DNA of 64,000 nt from contig NZ_CABVGP010000003.1 of assembly GCF_902497555.1 (NCBI RefSeq), forward strand, positions 1,054,001-1,118,000. The letters run 5' to 3'. Below, one piece after another: positions 50,021 to 58,171 of this stretch. Both the position numbers and the translations under genes were made by a program. Source of the stretch: Amycolatopsis camponoti. GTDB taxonomy: Bacteria; Actinomycetota; Actinomycetes; Mycobacteriales; Pseudonocardiaceae. Position 1 is the stretch's first letter, and each line of letters opens with the position of its first letter. The notes under the pieces were generated by a model. It had not been told where the DNA came from, did not search any database, and saw only the letters and a list, made by a program, of their open reading frames with translations.

Positions 50021-51532
50021 ATGAGCCCGGTGAGTCGCGCCCGCAAGAAGGCACCGCAGCCCGTCACCCACAGCGTGACCGGCTTGTTCAAGGACATCCT
50101 GAACGACTTTTCGGCGCTGGGCGCCGACCCCGCGCCGGTGGACGTCGAGCTGCTCACCTCCGAGGTCCTCGGCCAGTTCCACGAAGTGCCCCTCGAAGAG
50201 GGCGACGAGCCGCTCGGCCTCGAACTGATCGCTTTCGCGCAGCGCAAGATCACCCCGGGCGCCGCCGCGCTGCTGGCCGCGCTGAAGGTCGTCGCGGAGA
50301 CCGACGTCGAGCGCAAGGCCGCCGAAGACGGCCTGCAGGTCGTCCTCGGCCGCGGCATCCCCGCGCCCACCTGGGCCGCCGACCTGGGCCAGGTCACCGC
50401 CGGCGAGTGCTGGCGGACCGGTGACGTCTACGGCGACGAGTCGTCGCTGCTGTGCGTCTTCACCCACGGCGACCAGGCGCACGGCCTGCTCGCCCTGCTC
50501 GACTTCACCGAGGGCGGCCGCGTGCGGGACCTCGTCGTGATCGAGCAGCCCGGGGAGGTCCTCGCCGAGATGCGGGCGCAGTCCGACGCCGACCCGGAGC
50601 TGGTCGTCGCCGAGGCCGTCGACCCCGCTGAGGCGCACCGCCTGCTCGCCGACGGCCTCGACGCCACCGACCGCCTCGACGAGGCCGACGTCAGCGAGGA
50701 CTACGCGCGCTTCCACGCGGTCGCGCTGACGTGGTCGCGCGCGCTGCCGGAACCCGCGCTCGTCCCCGAGGTCGCCGAGTGGTCCGAGACCGAGCGCGCC
50801 GCCGTCGTCGAGCAGTTCGTCGCCGCCAGCGGTGAGGACGCCGGCGCCGCCCGCGCCATCGGGCGCCTGCTGCTGGAGCACGGCCTGGCCACCGACCCCG
50901 CGAACCCGCTGCGCGTCGGGCCGGAGAAGATCGCGCGGTTCCTCGAAGGCCTGCTCGGCGAGGAGTTCGAGCTCGACGCCGAGCACGAGGAGGCCGTGGA
51001 GCCGGTCGTGCTGGCCTGGGTCCAGTGGACGGGGGAGCGCGCCGGGCTCACCGGGACGGCCATCGCCGCGCTCGACGAGGCCGTCGCCGACTACCTGAGC
51101 GAGTACGCCGACGAGGACGACTCCCCGCTGGAGCGCTACTTCGGCGACGTCGGCGACCTGTCGCCGACCGAGCTCGCGGACGCGCTGGAGCGCCGGATGT
51201 TCGCCGTGCCGTCGCTGACCACGGAGATCGAGGACGAGGAGGTCGACCTCGACCCCACCGACCCCGACCAGCGCCGGGCGCTGGTCATCGCCGAGGCCGA
51301 CGAGGACGAGGAAGAGCAGCGCCTCGTGCTGCGGGCGACGATCGTCGACCAGCTGTGGGACGACGAGCCCGCCGAAGCCTGGCAGGCCGCGCAGCGCCTG
51401 CAGGAGGGCGAGCTCGACCGCGACGAGGTCTTCGAGCAGCTGATCGACGCGCTGGAAGGCAGCCTGCTGGAGTCCGAGGAATCGCTCGAATACGACGCCG
51501 ACGCGTACGTCGAGGCGCTGGCGGAACTCTGA
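50021..51532 (+). CDS. large acidic protein of unknown function
   Basis: This 503-residue cytosolic protein is unusually rich in Glu, Asp and Ala (for example AEADEDEEEQRLVL and the end ESEESLEYDADAYVEALAEL). Its N-terminus (SRARKKAPQPVTH) is basic. A region at about 135-185 (GECWRTGDVYGDESSLLCVFTHGDQAHGLLALLDF) resembles a globular domain with Cys and Asp residues, found in related proteins of unknown role. No recognised family or catalytic motif is seen. The 188 bases upstream (49833-50020) hold no other gene. The ATG is reached from the plain promoter region, so the gene may be expressed on its own. Confidence 0.7.
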   Translation: MSPVSRARKKAPQPVTHSVTGLFKDILNDFSALGADPAPVDVELLTSEVLGQFHEVPLEEGDEPLGLELIAFAQRKITPGAAALLAALKVVAETDVERKAAEDGLQVVLGRGIPAPTWAADLGQVTAGECWRTGDVYGDESSLLCVFTHGDQAHGLLALLDFTEGGRVRDLVVIEQPGEVLAEMRAQSDADPELVVAEAVDPAEAHRLLADGLDATDRLDEADVSEDYARFHAVALTWSRALPEPALVPEVAEWSETERAAVVEQFVAASGEDAGAARAIGRLLLEHGLATDPANPLRVGPEKIARFLEGLLGEEFELDAEHEEAVEPVVLAWVQWTGERAGLTGTAIAALDEAVADYLSEYADEDDSPLERYFGDVGDLSPTELADALERRMFAVPSLTTEIEDEEVDLDPTDPDQRRALVIAEADEDEEEQRLVLRATIVDQLWDDEPAEAWQAAQRLQEGELDRDEVFEQLIDALEGSLLESEESLEYDADAYVEALAEL

Positions 51533-51535
51533 CGC

Positions 51536-51691
51536 TCAGGGGAGCGGGCCCGCCGGTTCGATCGGCTTGCTCTTGCGACGGCGCTCCTGAAGCCGGTCGT
51601 CGAAGTCCACGGCGAACGTTCCGGCGGCCATCGCGATGAGCAGGACCAGACCGAGCACCGCACCGACCCACGTGAGGATCATGGCGAACAT
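51536..51691 (-). CDS. small single-pass membrane protein
   Basis: On the minus strand ATG (51691) to TGA (51536) encodes 51 residues: MFAMILTWVGAVLGLVL, a membrane helix (about 5-25), then a charged tail DFDDRLQERRRKSKPIEP. GGAGGAGG lies at the normal distance before the ATG, an unusually strong ribosome site, which supports translation. Codon choice is GC-biased as in the neighbours. The function is unknown. It is convergent with the acidic-protein gene, 3 bases apart. It is too short for most automatic callers. Confidence 0.7.
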   Translation of the reverse strand: MFAMILTWVGAVLGLVLLIAMAAGTFAVDFDDRLQERRRKSKPIEPAGPLP

Positions 51692-51909
51692 CGTGGGCCT
51701 CCTCCCCAGCTCAGAGCGGTTTTCCTGACTCCTTCAGGGTCGCTTTCACCGCGGGCTGCCGGTATCGGCCAACCGGTTACGTCATCTCGGCCGATCGGCC
51801 GGGTTCCGGCGCGGAGAGTCGCCGGCGCACGACGAAGAGTGCCCGGAAGTTCGCCCAGCGTGGAAATGCCCGGCATGTGGGTGACGAGCCGCGTCACCCC
51901 TCCGACGAA

Positions 51910-52842
51910 TCAGAGCTTGCGCAGGCGGACCCGGTTGATGGTGTGGTCGGCGTCCTTGCGCAGCACCAGCGTGGCCCGCGGGCGGGTCGGCTTGATGTTC
52001 TCCATCAGGTTCGGCTCGTTGATCGAGCGCCACAGGTGCCGCGCCTCGGCGCGGGCCTCGTCGTCGGGCAGGCCGGCGAAGTGGTGGAAGTGCGAGGCCG
52101 GGTCGGCGAACGCCGTGTGCCGCAGCTCCAGGAACCGCTCGATGTACCAGCGCTGGATGTCGTCGGTGTGCGCGTCGACGTAGATCGAGAAGTCGAAGAG
52201 GTCGGACACCATCAGCCGCGGGCCCGGCTGCAGCACGTTCAGGCCCTCGAGGATGAGGATGTCCGGCTGCTGCACCACCTGCTCCTGGCCCGGCAGGATG
52301 TCGTAGGCCAGGTGTGAGTAGACCGGCGCGGTGACGCGCTCGGCACCCGACTTCACCTCGGTGACGAACCGCAGCAGCGCGCGGCGGTCGTAGCTCTCGG
52401 GGAAGCCCTTGCGGTGCATGATCCCGCGCCGCATCAACTCGGCGCGTGGGTGCAGGAACCCGTCGGTGGTGACCAGGTCGACGCGGGGGTGGTCCGGCCA
52501 GCGGGCGAGCAGCGTGCGCAGGATGCGGGCGGTGGTCGACTTGCCGACCGCCACGCTCCCGGCGATGCCGATCACGTACGGGACCTTCGTGCCGCGGGAG
52601 TCGTCACCGAGGAACGTCGTGGTCGCCTCGTAGAGCCGCTGGCGCGCGGCGACCTGGAGGTTGATCAGGCGGGAAAGCGGCAGGTAGACGTCGGCCACCT
52701 CGGCCAGGTCGACCTGCTCACCGAGGCCACGCAGCTTCAGCAGCTCGGCCGCGGTCAGCGGCAGCGGCGTCGAACTGCGCAGCTCTTTCCATTGTTCCCG
52801 GTGCAGCTCGACATACGGGCTGAGTTCGCGGACCCGGGTCAT
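51910..52842 (-). CDS. coaA: type I pantothenate kinase
   Basis: This 310-residue enzyme phosphorylates pantothenate, the first committed step of coenzyme A biosynthesis. The P-loop is [14 protein letters not shown] (about 85-98). Further motifs are [34 protein letters not shown] and [22 protein letters not shown], all as in bacterial CoaA. GGAGGAGT precedes the ATG at 52842; an upstream in-frame ATG at 52884 would add 14 untypical residues. It is a housekeeping gene. Confidence 0.95.
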   Translation of the reverse strand: MTRVRELSPYVELHREQWKELRSSTPLPLTAAELLKLRGLGEQVDLAEVADVYLPLSRLINLQVAARQRLYEATTTFLGDDSRGTKVPYVIGIAGSVAVGKSTTARILRTLLARWPDHPRVDLVTTDGFLHPRAELMRRGIMHRKGFPESYDRRALLRFVTEVKSGAERVTAPVYSHLAYDILPGQEQVVQQPDILILEGLNVLQPGPRLMVSDLFDFSIYVDAHTDDIQRWYIERFLELRHTAFADPASHFHHFAGLPDDEARAEARHLWRSINEPNLMENIKPTRPRATLVLRKDADHTINRVRLRKL

Positions 52843-52955
52843 CGCATACTCCTCCGGCCGTCGCCTGCACTGGCGGACGTTCACCTGCGTGATTAACGGT
52901 AGGGCTTACGGCCGGTGAACGCGCTGTGATGTAGTCCACCCCGGGTTTCGGTTGA

Positions 52956-53570
52956 TCACCGCGCGTTACGGAAGACCTCGTCCCACGCCGCCGCGACCTG
53001 ACGCGCGCACGTCACCGGGTCGACCCCGCCGACGCCGGTACCGAGCCCCGGCATCGCGATCGTGTCGACGAGCTCCCGGACCGGCCCCTGGTCGAGCCGT
53101 CCGTCACGCCACTGCAGGAACACCGCCCGCGCCGCGAGGTAGGGGTGCACGGTGTCGGGGGGCAGCGTTTCGCCGGGTTCGCGCATCGTCGGCGCGCTGA
53201 TCAGCCACGCCGGCTCGGCCTCGCCGGTCGGCACGACCACGGCGTCGCCGAGGGGCAGCTCACCCCCGTGAAAAGCCAAAACGGCACTGCGGACGCTCTG
53301 CTCGACCCCGGGGAACGCCCGCGCGTACACGGCGTCGATGCCCCCGCGCATCCAGCCGTAGGAGTTGGCCGGGCTGACCACGGCCTGGGCGACGACGTCG
53401 AGGACCGACCCGCGGTGCACCCGGACCCGGCCGGCCAGCTTCTTCGCGGCTGACGTCCAGGCGGTGGCGAGTGGTTCATCGACGGCGCACAGCACCAGCT
53501 CCGGTGTGCGAGGGGAGACCGGCGGGTGCGTGCCCTCACGGCCGGTGTGCGTGCCCGAGTCGGCGGTCAC
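52956..53570 (-). CDS. macro-domain protein
   Basis: This 204-residue protein consists of a macro domain (about 15-200), which binds or hydrolyses ADP-ribose and its derivatives. Conserved pieces are VVSPANSYGWMRGGIDAVYARAFPGVEQ (A-N-x-x-x-xGG type) and ISAPTMREPGETLPPDTVHPYLAARAVFLQ, and AMPGLGTGVGG near the end. The domain is complete. GTG at 53570 is chosen since TAGGGGT lies upstream and the longer frame upstream has no domain match. It is divergent from pheA with under 100 bases between; no ADP-ribosyltransferase is near. Confidence 0.86.
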   Translation of the reverse strand: MTADSGTHTGREGTHPPVSPRTPELVLCAVDEPLATAWTSAAKKLAGRVRVHRGSVLDVVAQAVVSPANSYGWMRGGIDAVYARAFPGVEQSVRSAVLAFHGGELPLGDAVVVPTGEAEPAWLISAPTMREPGETLPPDTVHPYLAARAVFLQWRDGRLDQGPVRELVDTIAMPGLGTGVGGVDPVTCARQVAAAWDEVFRNAR

Positions 53571-53668
53571 ACCCCTAGCATCGCAAAAAATGCCACCCGG
53601 CGTAACCGGTTCTGGTACCGGCTGTCCGAGTGAAAGTCGCCACGGTCTCGCCCCGTAGCCTGGGTGTT

Positions 53669-54577
53669 GTGTCACGGATCGCATACTTCGGCCCCCAGGG
53701 GACCTTCACCGAACAGGCCGCACGGGTGCTCGCCGGCGGCGAAGAACTGATTCCGGTCGAGACCGTCCGGCTGGCGATGACGGCCGTCCGCGAGGGCGAG
53801 GCGGACGCCGCGTGCGTCCCCATCGAGAACTCGGTCGAGGGCGTGGTGCCGACCACGCTCGACGCGCTCAGCGAGTCGACCCCGCTGGTCGCCGTCGCCG
53901 AAACCATCCTGCCGATCCACTTCAGCGTGCTGACGCGGCGCGGCGGCGGGGACATCAAGACCGTCGCCAGCCACCCGCACGCGCTCGCCCAGGTCCGCGA
54001 GTGGGTGGAAGCGAACCTCCCGGACGCGCACCCGGTGGCGTCCTCGTCGACGTCGGCGGCCGCGGTCGGCGTGCTCGACGGCCACTTCGACGCCGCGGTC
54101 TGCGCGCCGGTCGCCGTCGAGCACTACGACCTCGAGGTGCTGGCCACCGAGGTCGCCGACGTCAGCGACGCGGCGACGCGGTTCCTGCTGGTCCGCCCGC
54201 CGGGCGAGCTGCCGGAGCCGACGGGCGCCGACCGGACGTCCGTGGTCGCCGCGGCGGTGAACCGCACCGGCACGCTCGCCGAGCTGCTCACCGCGCTGGC
54301 CGACCGCGGGATCAACCTCACCCGGCTCGACGCCCGCCCGACGCGCAGCAACTTCGGCGAGTACCGCTTCTTCATCGACTTCGAGGGGCACGTGGCCGAG
54401 CCGCGGATCCTCGACGCGCTGACGGCGTTGCGCCGGCACTGCCGCAACCTGCGGTTCCTCGGCTCGCACCCGCGCGCCGACGGGACGCGCACCACGATCC
54501 AGCCCGGGGCCGGCAACGACGACTTCGTCGACGCCGCCGTGTGGGCCGACGCGGTCCGCAAGGGGGACCTGGCGTGA
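53669..54577 (+). CDS. pheA: prephenate dehydratase
   Basis: This 302-residue enzyme converts prephenate to phenylpyruvate in phenylalanine biosynthesis. The catalytic domain is about 1-185: RIAYFGPQGTFTEQAA, CVPIENSVEG, SHPHALAQ, ATRFLLV with the catalytic TRF Thr. The ACT regulatory domain is about 200-275, GTLAELLTALADRGINLTRLDARPTRSNFGEYRFFIDF, which senses phenylalanine (the DARPTR block corresponds to ESRP). The GTG at 53669 is used; an earlier GTG would add 13 residues. Its end overlaps the phosphatase gene in GTGA. Confidence 0.95.
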   Translation: MSRIAYFGPQGTFTEQAARVLAGGEELIPVETVRLAMTAVREGEADAACVPIENSVEGVVPTTLDALSESTPLVAVAETILPIHFSVLTRRGGGDIKTVASHPHALAQVREWVEANLPDAHPVASSSTSAAAVGVLDGHFDAAVCAPVAVEHYDLEVLATEVADVSDAATRFLLVRPPGELPEPTGADRTSVVAAAVNRTGTLAELLTALADRGINLTRLDARPTRSNFGEYRFFIDFEGHVAEPRILDALTALRRHCRNLRFLGSHPRADGTRTTIQPGAGNDDFVDAAVWADAVRKGDLA

Positions 54578-55191
54578 GGCTGCTGCTGATCCGCCACGGT
54601 CAGACCGATGGGAACGTCCGCGGCGCGCTCGACACCGCCCTGCCCGGCCCGCCGCTGACCGAGCTCGGCCGGACCCAGGCCGAAGACCTCGCGTTCCGGC
54701 TGTCGGGGGAGCCGATCGTCGGGGTCTACGCGTCCCAGGCGACTCGCGCCCAGCAGACGGCGGCGCCGCTGGCGGCCCGGTTCTCGCTGGACGTCCAGGT
54801 CGTCGACGGCGTCCACGAGGTCGTCGCGGGTGATCTCGAAGGGGCGACCGACCACGCGTCGATCCGGACCTACATGGAGGTCGTCCGGCGGTGGACGCTC
54901 GGTGAGCTGACGCCGTCGCTTCCCGGCGGCGAGAGCGGCACGAGCGTGCGCACCCGCATGCTCGACGCGGTCGGCCGGCTGCGCGCCAAGCACGAGCAGG
55001 CCGACCCGGACGGCGTGATCGCGCTGGTCAGCCACGGGGGCGCGATCCGGCTGTCCGCCGAATGGCTGGCGCCGAACGTCCACGCGGACATCGCCAACGC
55101 GGCGCTGATCCCGAACACCGGCCTGGTGGAGCTGGACGCCCGCCCGGACGGCCGGTGGCACTGCCTGACCTGGGTCGACACCCCGCTCTGA
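54574..55191 (+). CDS. histidine phosphatase family protein (phosphoglycerate mutase-like)
   Basis: This 205-residue member of the RHG phosphatase family has LLLIRHGQTDGN at the start with the phospho-accepting His. TRAQQTA-type residues, GDLEGATDH and the second catalytic His in LVSHGGAIRLSAEWL follow. Substrates may be phosphorylated sugars, cofactors or proteins. AAGGGGG lies before the GTG and a 4-base overlap ties it to pheA, so both may be translated together. The same pheA-phosphatase arrangement is common in actinomycetes. Confidence 0.9.
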   Translation: MRLLLIRHGQTDGNVRGALDTALPGPPLTELGRTQAEDLAFRLSGEPIVGVYASQATRAQQTAAPLAARFSLDVQVVDGVHEVVAGDLEGATDHASIRTYMEVVRRWTLGELTPSLPGGESGTSVRTRMLDAVGRLRAKHEQADPDGVIALVSHGGAIRLSAEWLAPNVHADIANAALIPNTGLVELDARPDGRWHCLTWVDTPL

Positions 55192-55313
55192 CCGTCACGA
55201 AAGTGTGATCCCGTCACGTTTAGAACACTTTAGGTGGGGAATTAACGGGGCGAACCAACCTGCCGGAGATCCGTACGTCTACCCAGTAGCACCACACCAG
55301 GGAGGCGATTGAA

Positions 55314-55958
55314 ATGGCTCGGACGAAGCTTTCACGGTTGTTCCCCATCGTCGCGGCTTCGGCGGGTGTGCTCGCCCTCTCCGCGTGCGGGAGCGGGGGC
55401 ACCACGAACGCGGCGAGCAGCTCGACGCCGTCGACCACGGCGTCGCCGACGACGTCGGCCAGCGCCACCACGGCCGCGTCCAGCCCGAGCAGCTCGGCGC
55501 CGGCCGCGACGCCGCCCGCCCAGCCGGCGGACAACGGCCTCTGCAAGGCCGGCGACGTCACGCTCTCGCTCGGCCAAGGCGACGCCGGCGCGGGCTCGGT
55601 CTACCGGCCGCTGCTCATCAAGAACAAGAGCGCGAAGCCGTGCGAGATCCAGGGCTTCCCCGGCGTCTCCTACGTGGCGGGCAACGACGGGCACCAGGTC
55701 GGCAAGGACGCGTTCCGCGAAGGCACCAAGGGCAACGCGGTCAAGCTGAACCCGGGCCAGACCGCGGTCGCCGACATCCAGTTCGTCAACGTGCAGAACT
55801 TCGACGCGGGCACCTGCCAGCCGACGGCGGTGAAGGGCCTGCGGATCTACCTGCCGCAGGAGACCGCGTCGAACTTCGTGCCCACCGACGGCACCGCCTG
55901 CGCGAGCACGAAGATCCCGGGCAACCAGCTTTCGGTGAAGACGATCCACACTTCCTAG
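55314..55958 (+). CDS. DUF4232 lipoprotein
   Basis: This 214-residue exported lipoprotein has a signal peptide (KLSRLFPIVAASAGVLALSAC) with lipobox LSAC. A Ser/Thr/Ala-rich linker (about 30-75) follows, then a DUF4232 domain (about 78-205): CKAGDVTLSLGQGDAGAG, LLIKNKSAKPCEIQGFPGVSYVAG and the second cysteine near TCQPTAVKGLRIYLP. The domain is thought to be an extracellular beta-sandwich in actinomycetes, of unknown role. GGAGGCG precedes the ATG. Its stop overlaps the convergent membrane-protein gene by 4 bases. Confidence 0.88.
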   Translation: MARTKLSRLFPIVAASAGVLALSACGSGGTTNAASSSTPSTTASPTTSASATTAASSPSSSAPAATPPAQPADNGLCKAGDVTLSLGQGDAGAGSVYRPLLIKNKSAKPCEIQGFPGVSYVAGNDGHQVGKDAFREGTKGNAVKLNPGQTAVADIQFVNVQNFDAGTCQPTAVKGLRIYLPQETASNFVPTDGTACASTKIPGNQLSVKTIHTS

Positions 55959-56437
55959 AGCCGCCCGCAGATCTCCTGCGCTTCAACCAGGTGCCGCTGG
56001 CCGGAGATGTCGTTGAAGTGCAGGCTGAGCACCATCCGGCTGACGCCGTCGATGTGGTCGGCCAGCGGCTGGTAGGTGGCGTTGACCTGGGCGGCGGCCG
56101 CGGACAGCTCGCGCGCCGCCGTCATCCGGTGCAGGCGTTCGGGCGTGAGGCCGGGCGTCAGCGACGGCTGCGCGTCCCGGCTCGTGTCCGGCAGCTCGCC
56201 GACGCGGTCGAGGGCCTGGCACGCGGCCAGTGCGTCGTCGAGAGCGCCCGCGTGCACGCCGGACAGGCCCCACAGCAGCCCGAAGACGCCGCCGCCGAGC
56301 ACGAACCCGGCGACCGCGCACAGCACGAGCATCCGGCGTGACTGCGGCGGTGCCGCCTTGACCTCCTCGGACTCGGTCGAGGACTCGTCGGAGCCGGGCT
56401 CGGCGTCGGTGCCGGTGCCCTGGTCCACGGTGCGCAT
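55955..56437 (-). CDS. single-pass membrane protein of unknown function
   Basis: This 160-residue protein has an acidic N-terminal cytosolic stretch (GTDAEPGSDESSTESEEVKAAPPQSRR). One helix covers about 36-56 and an external helical domain about 60-160, with two cysteines (CQALDRVGELPDTS and QEICGRL). No family is recognised. Convergent with the DUF4232 gene and 38 bases before the MFS gene's stop on the same strand. Strong Ser/Glu content in the N-terminus is atypical for the neighbours. Its start is ATG at 56437. Confidence 0.68.
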   Translation of the reverse strand: MRTVDQGTGTDAEPGSDESSTESEEVKAAPPQSRRMLVLCAVAGFVLGGGVFGLLWGLSGVHAGALDDALAACQALDRVGELPDTSRDAQPSLTPGLTPERLHRMTAARELSAAAAQVNATYQPLADHIDGVSRMVLSLHFNDISGQRHLVEAQEICGRL

Positions 56438-56475
56438 AGCCGCCTCCCACCACCTGGGTGATGAGACATTTCAGC

Positions 56476-57720
56476 TCACAAACCCGGATCCTGGTGCAGT
56501 AGCGCCACGGCTGAGGCCGATTTGTCATCGAGCGGCAAGCGCCGCAGCGCGACGGAGGCGAACGCGGCGATCCCCAGCATGGCCAGCCCGGACACGGCGA
56601 ACGTGTGCGCGGCGGTGCCGAGCGCCTCCGTCAGCACCCCGCCGAGCAGGGCGCCGAGCGGGATCGCGCCCCAGACGACCGTGCGCCACACCCCGAGCAC
56701 CCGGCCGAGCAGCTCGTCCGGCACCAGCGTGTGCCGCGCGGTCGCAAGCACGACGTTGACGGCGACCACCGCGGCCGCGAACAGGCCGAACAGCGCCGCG
56801 GCCGCGACGGGCGAGTGCACCAGGCCCATCCCGCCGAACCCGGCACCGCAGCCGAGGATCCCGCCGGTCACGACCACGCGCCGGCCGGCCGCGCGCACGA
56901 GCCGTGGCGCGACGCCGGCGCCGAGCAGCCCGCCGATGCCGCCGACGAACGCGAAGAGCCCGAAGGTCGCGTCGGACAGGTGGAGGTCGTCGAGCGCGTA
57001 GAGCACCAGCTGCGCCTGCGCGAGCTCGCTGACCAGGCTGAGCAGCCCGGCGATGACGAGCAGGCGCGTGAGCAGCGCGTTCCCGCGCAGCCAGTGCAGG
57101 CCGTCGGCCAGCTCGGTGCGCAACCGCGTCGGCGGCCGGGCTTCGGCTTGCCCGCGGTAGGTGCCGGCGAGCCCGAGCAGCACCGCGGCCGCGATCGCGA
57201 AGCCCGCGGAGTTGAGGACGAACGGGAAGGCGGCGAAGAGCGCGAAGGTCAGGCCGCCGACCGGGCCGCCGAGGAACGTCTGGCCGACGATCTCGCACGC
57301 CTGCAGCTTGCTGTTGGCGGCGTCGAGCGAGCCGTCGCCGACGACCGCCGGGATCAGGGCGTTGGCCGCGCTGTCCGCGATCGTCTCGGCGGTCCCGATG
57401 ACCAGGGCCGTCGCGTAGACCAGCCAGATCGTCATCCCGCCGGCGGCGACGAGCACGGCGAGGGTGCCGACGACGACGGCGCGGGCGGTGTTCGCGACGA
57501 TCATCGCGCGCCGCCGGTCGATCCGGTCGACCAGCGCGCCGGCGACGGCGGCGAAGAGCAGCCAGGGCAGGAACTGGGTGGCGGACAGCCCGGCGATCAG
57601 CACGGGATCGCGGGTCAGCGTCGTCGCCAGCAGGGGCAAGGCCACCTTGCCGATGCCGTCGCCCAGGTGGGAGGCGGCGCTCGACGTCAGCAGCCACGTG
57701 AGTCTTCGGGCAGGGTTCAC
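56476..57720 (-). CDS. MFS family transporter
   Basis: This 414-residue major facilitator has 12 predicted helices. The DRIDRRRAMIVANTARAVVVG loop (helix 2-3 motif A-like), the AGGMTIWLVYATALVIGTAETIADSAANALIPAVVG segment and the helix 7-8 region are typical of the MFS_3 (enterobactin exporter/EntS-like) group. It is probably an exporter of small molecules, but a substrate cannot be named. No regulator is adjacent. Two internal helices are rich in Gly/Ala. A 100-base gap to the metallopeptidase gene shows nothing notable. Confidence 0.87.
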   Translation of the reverse strand: MNPARRLTWLLTSSAASHLGDGIGKVALPLLATTLTRDPVLIAGLSATQFLPWLLFAAVAGALVDRIDRRRAMIVANTARAVVVGTLAVLVAAGGMTIWLVYATALVIGTAETIADSAANALIPAVVGDGSLDAANSKLQACEIVGQTFLGGPVGGLTFALFAAFPFVLNSAGFAIAAAVLLGLAGTYRGQAEARPPTRLRTELADGLHWLRGNALLTRLLVIAGLLSLVSELAQAQLVLYALDDLHLSDATFGLFAFVGGIGGLLGAGVAPRLVRAAGRRVVVTGGILGCGAGFGGMGLVHSPVAAAALFGLFAAAVVAVNVVLATARHTLVPDELLGRVLGVWRTVVWGAIPLGALLGGVLTEALGTAAHTFAVSGLAMLGIAAFASVALRRLPLDDKSASAVALLHQDPGL

Positions 57721-57820
57721 CGCGACCCCCGGTACTCATCGCAGTCACTCACTGACTTCCGGTGACAGGATAAGCGTGGTGTCACCGGAAAGTGGTCACG
57801 GTGTTACTACTAGTGCCGGA

Positions 57821-58171
57821 TCAGCCCCAGCCGAGCTCGTGCAGCCGGGCGTCGTCGATCCCGAAGTGGTGACCCAGCTCGTGCACGACGGTGATGAGGA
57901 CCTCCTCGACGACCTCGTCCTCGTCCTCGCACATGGAGAGGATCGGCTGCCGGTAGATCGAGATCCGGTCGGGCAGCACCCCGCCGTAGGACGACGTCCG
58001 CTCGGTCAGCGCGATCCCGTGGTAGAGCCCGAGGATGTCCGGCGCCTCGTCGTTGAACTCCTCGACGAGCACGACGACGTTGTCCATCGCCTTCGCGAAC
58101 TCGGCGGGCACCTCGTCCAGGGCCTCCGAGACCAGTTCCTCGAACCGCTCGCGGCTCATCTCGACCGGCAT
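57821..58171 (-). CDS. zinc metallopeptidase (minimal zincin)
   Basis: This 116-residue protein of the small zincin (metallopeptidase MMP-like, DUF2073-type) family has the active-site helix VVHELGHHFGIDD with HExxH and a third ligand His or Asp. The N-terminus (MSRERFEELVSEALDEVPAEF) and the region VVVLVEEFNDEAP agree with the family. It is cytosolic. Its start overlaps the stop of the septum-formation gene in ATGA, so the two are co-translated. An ATG 12 bases further in is an alternative start. Its partner's role suggests a cell-envelope or division context (inference). Confidence 0.87.
   Translation of the reverse strand: MPVEMSRERFEELVSEALDEVPAEFAKAMDNVVVLVEEFNDEAPDILGLYHGIALTERTSSYGGVLPDRISIYRQPILSMCEDEDEVVEEVLITVVHELGHHFGIDDARLHELGWG

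Noticed and set aside
51679..51897. 72-residue open frame upstream of the small membrane protein on the minus strand
   Set aside because: It overlaps the strong ribosome site and start of the 51-residue protein, and no domain or own ribosome site is seen.
55204..55217. CRP/GlxR-like site GTGATCCCGTCAC upstream of the DUF4232 gene
   Set aside because: The half sites are 5 bases apart instead of 6 and the sequence is otherwise weak.
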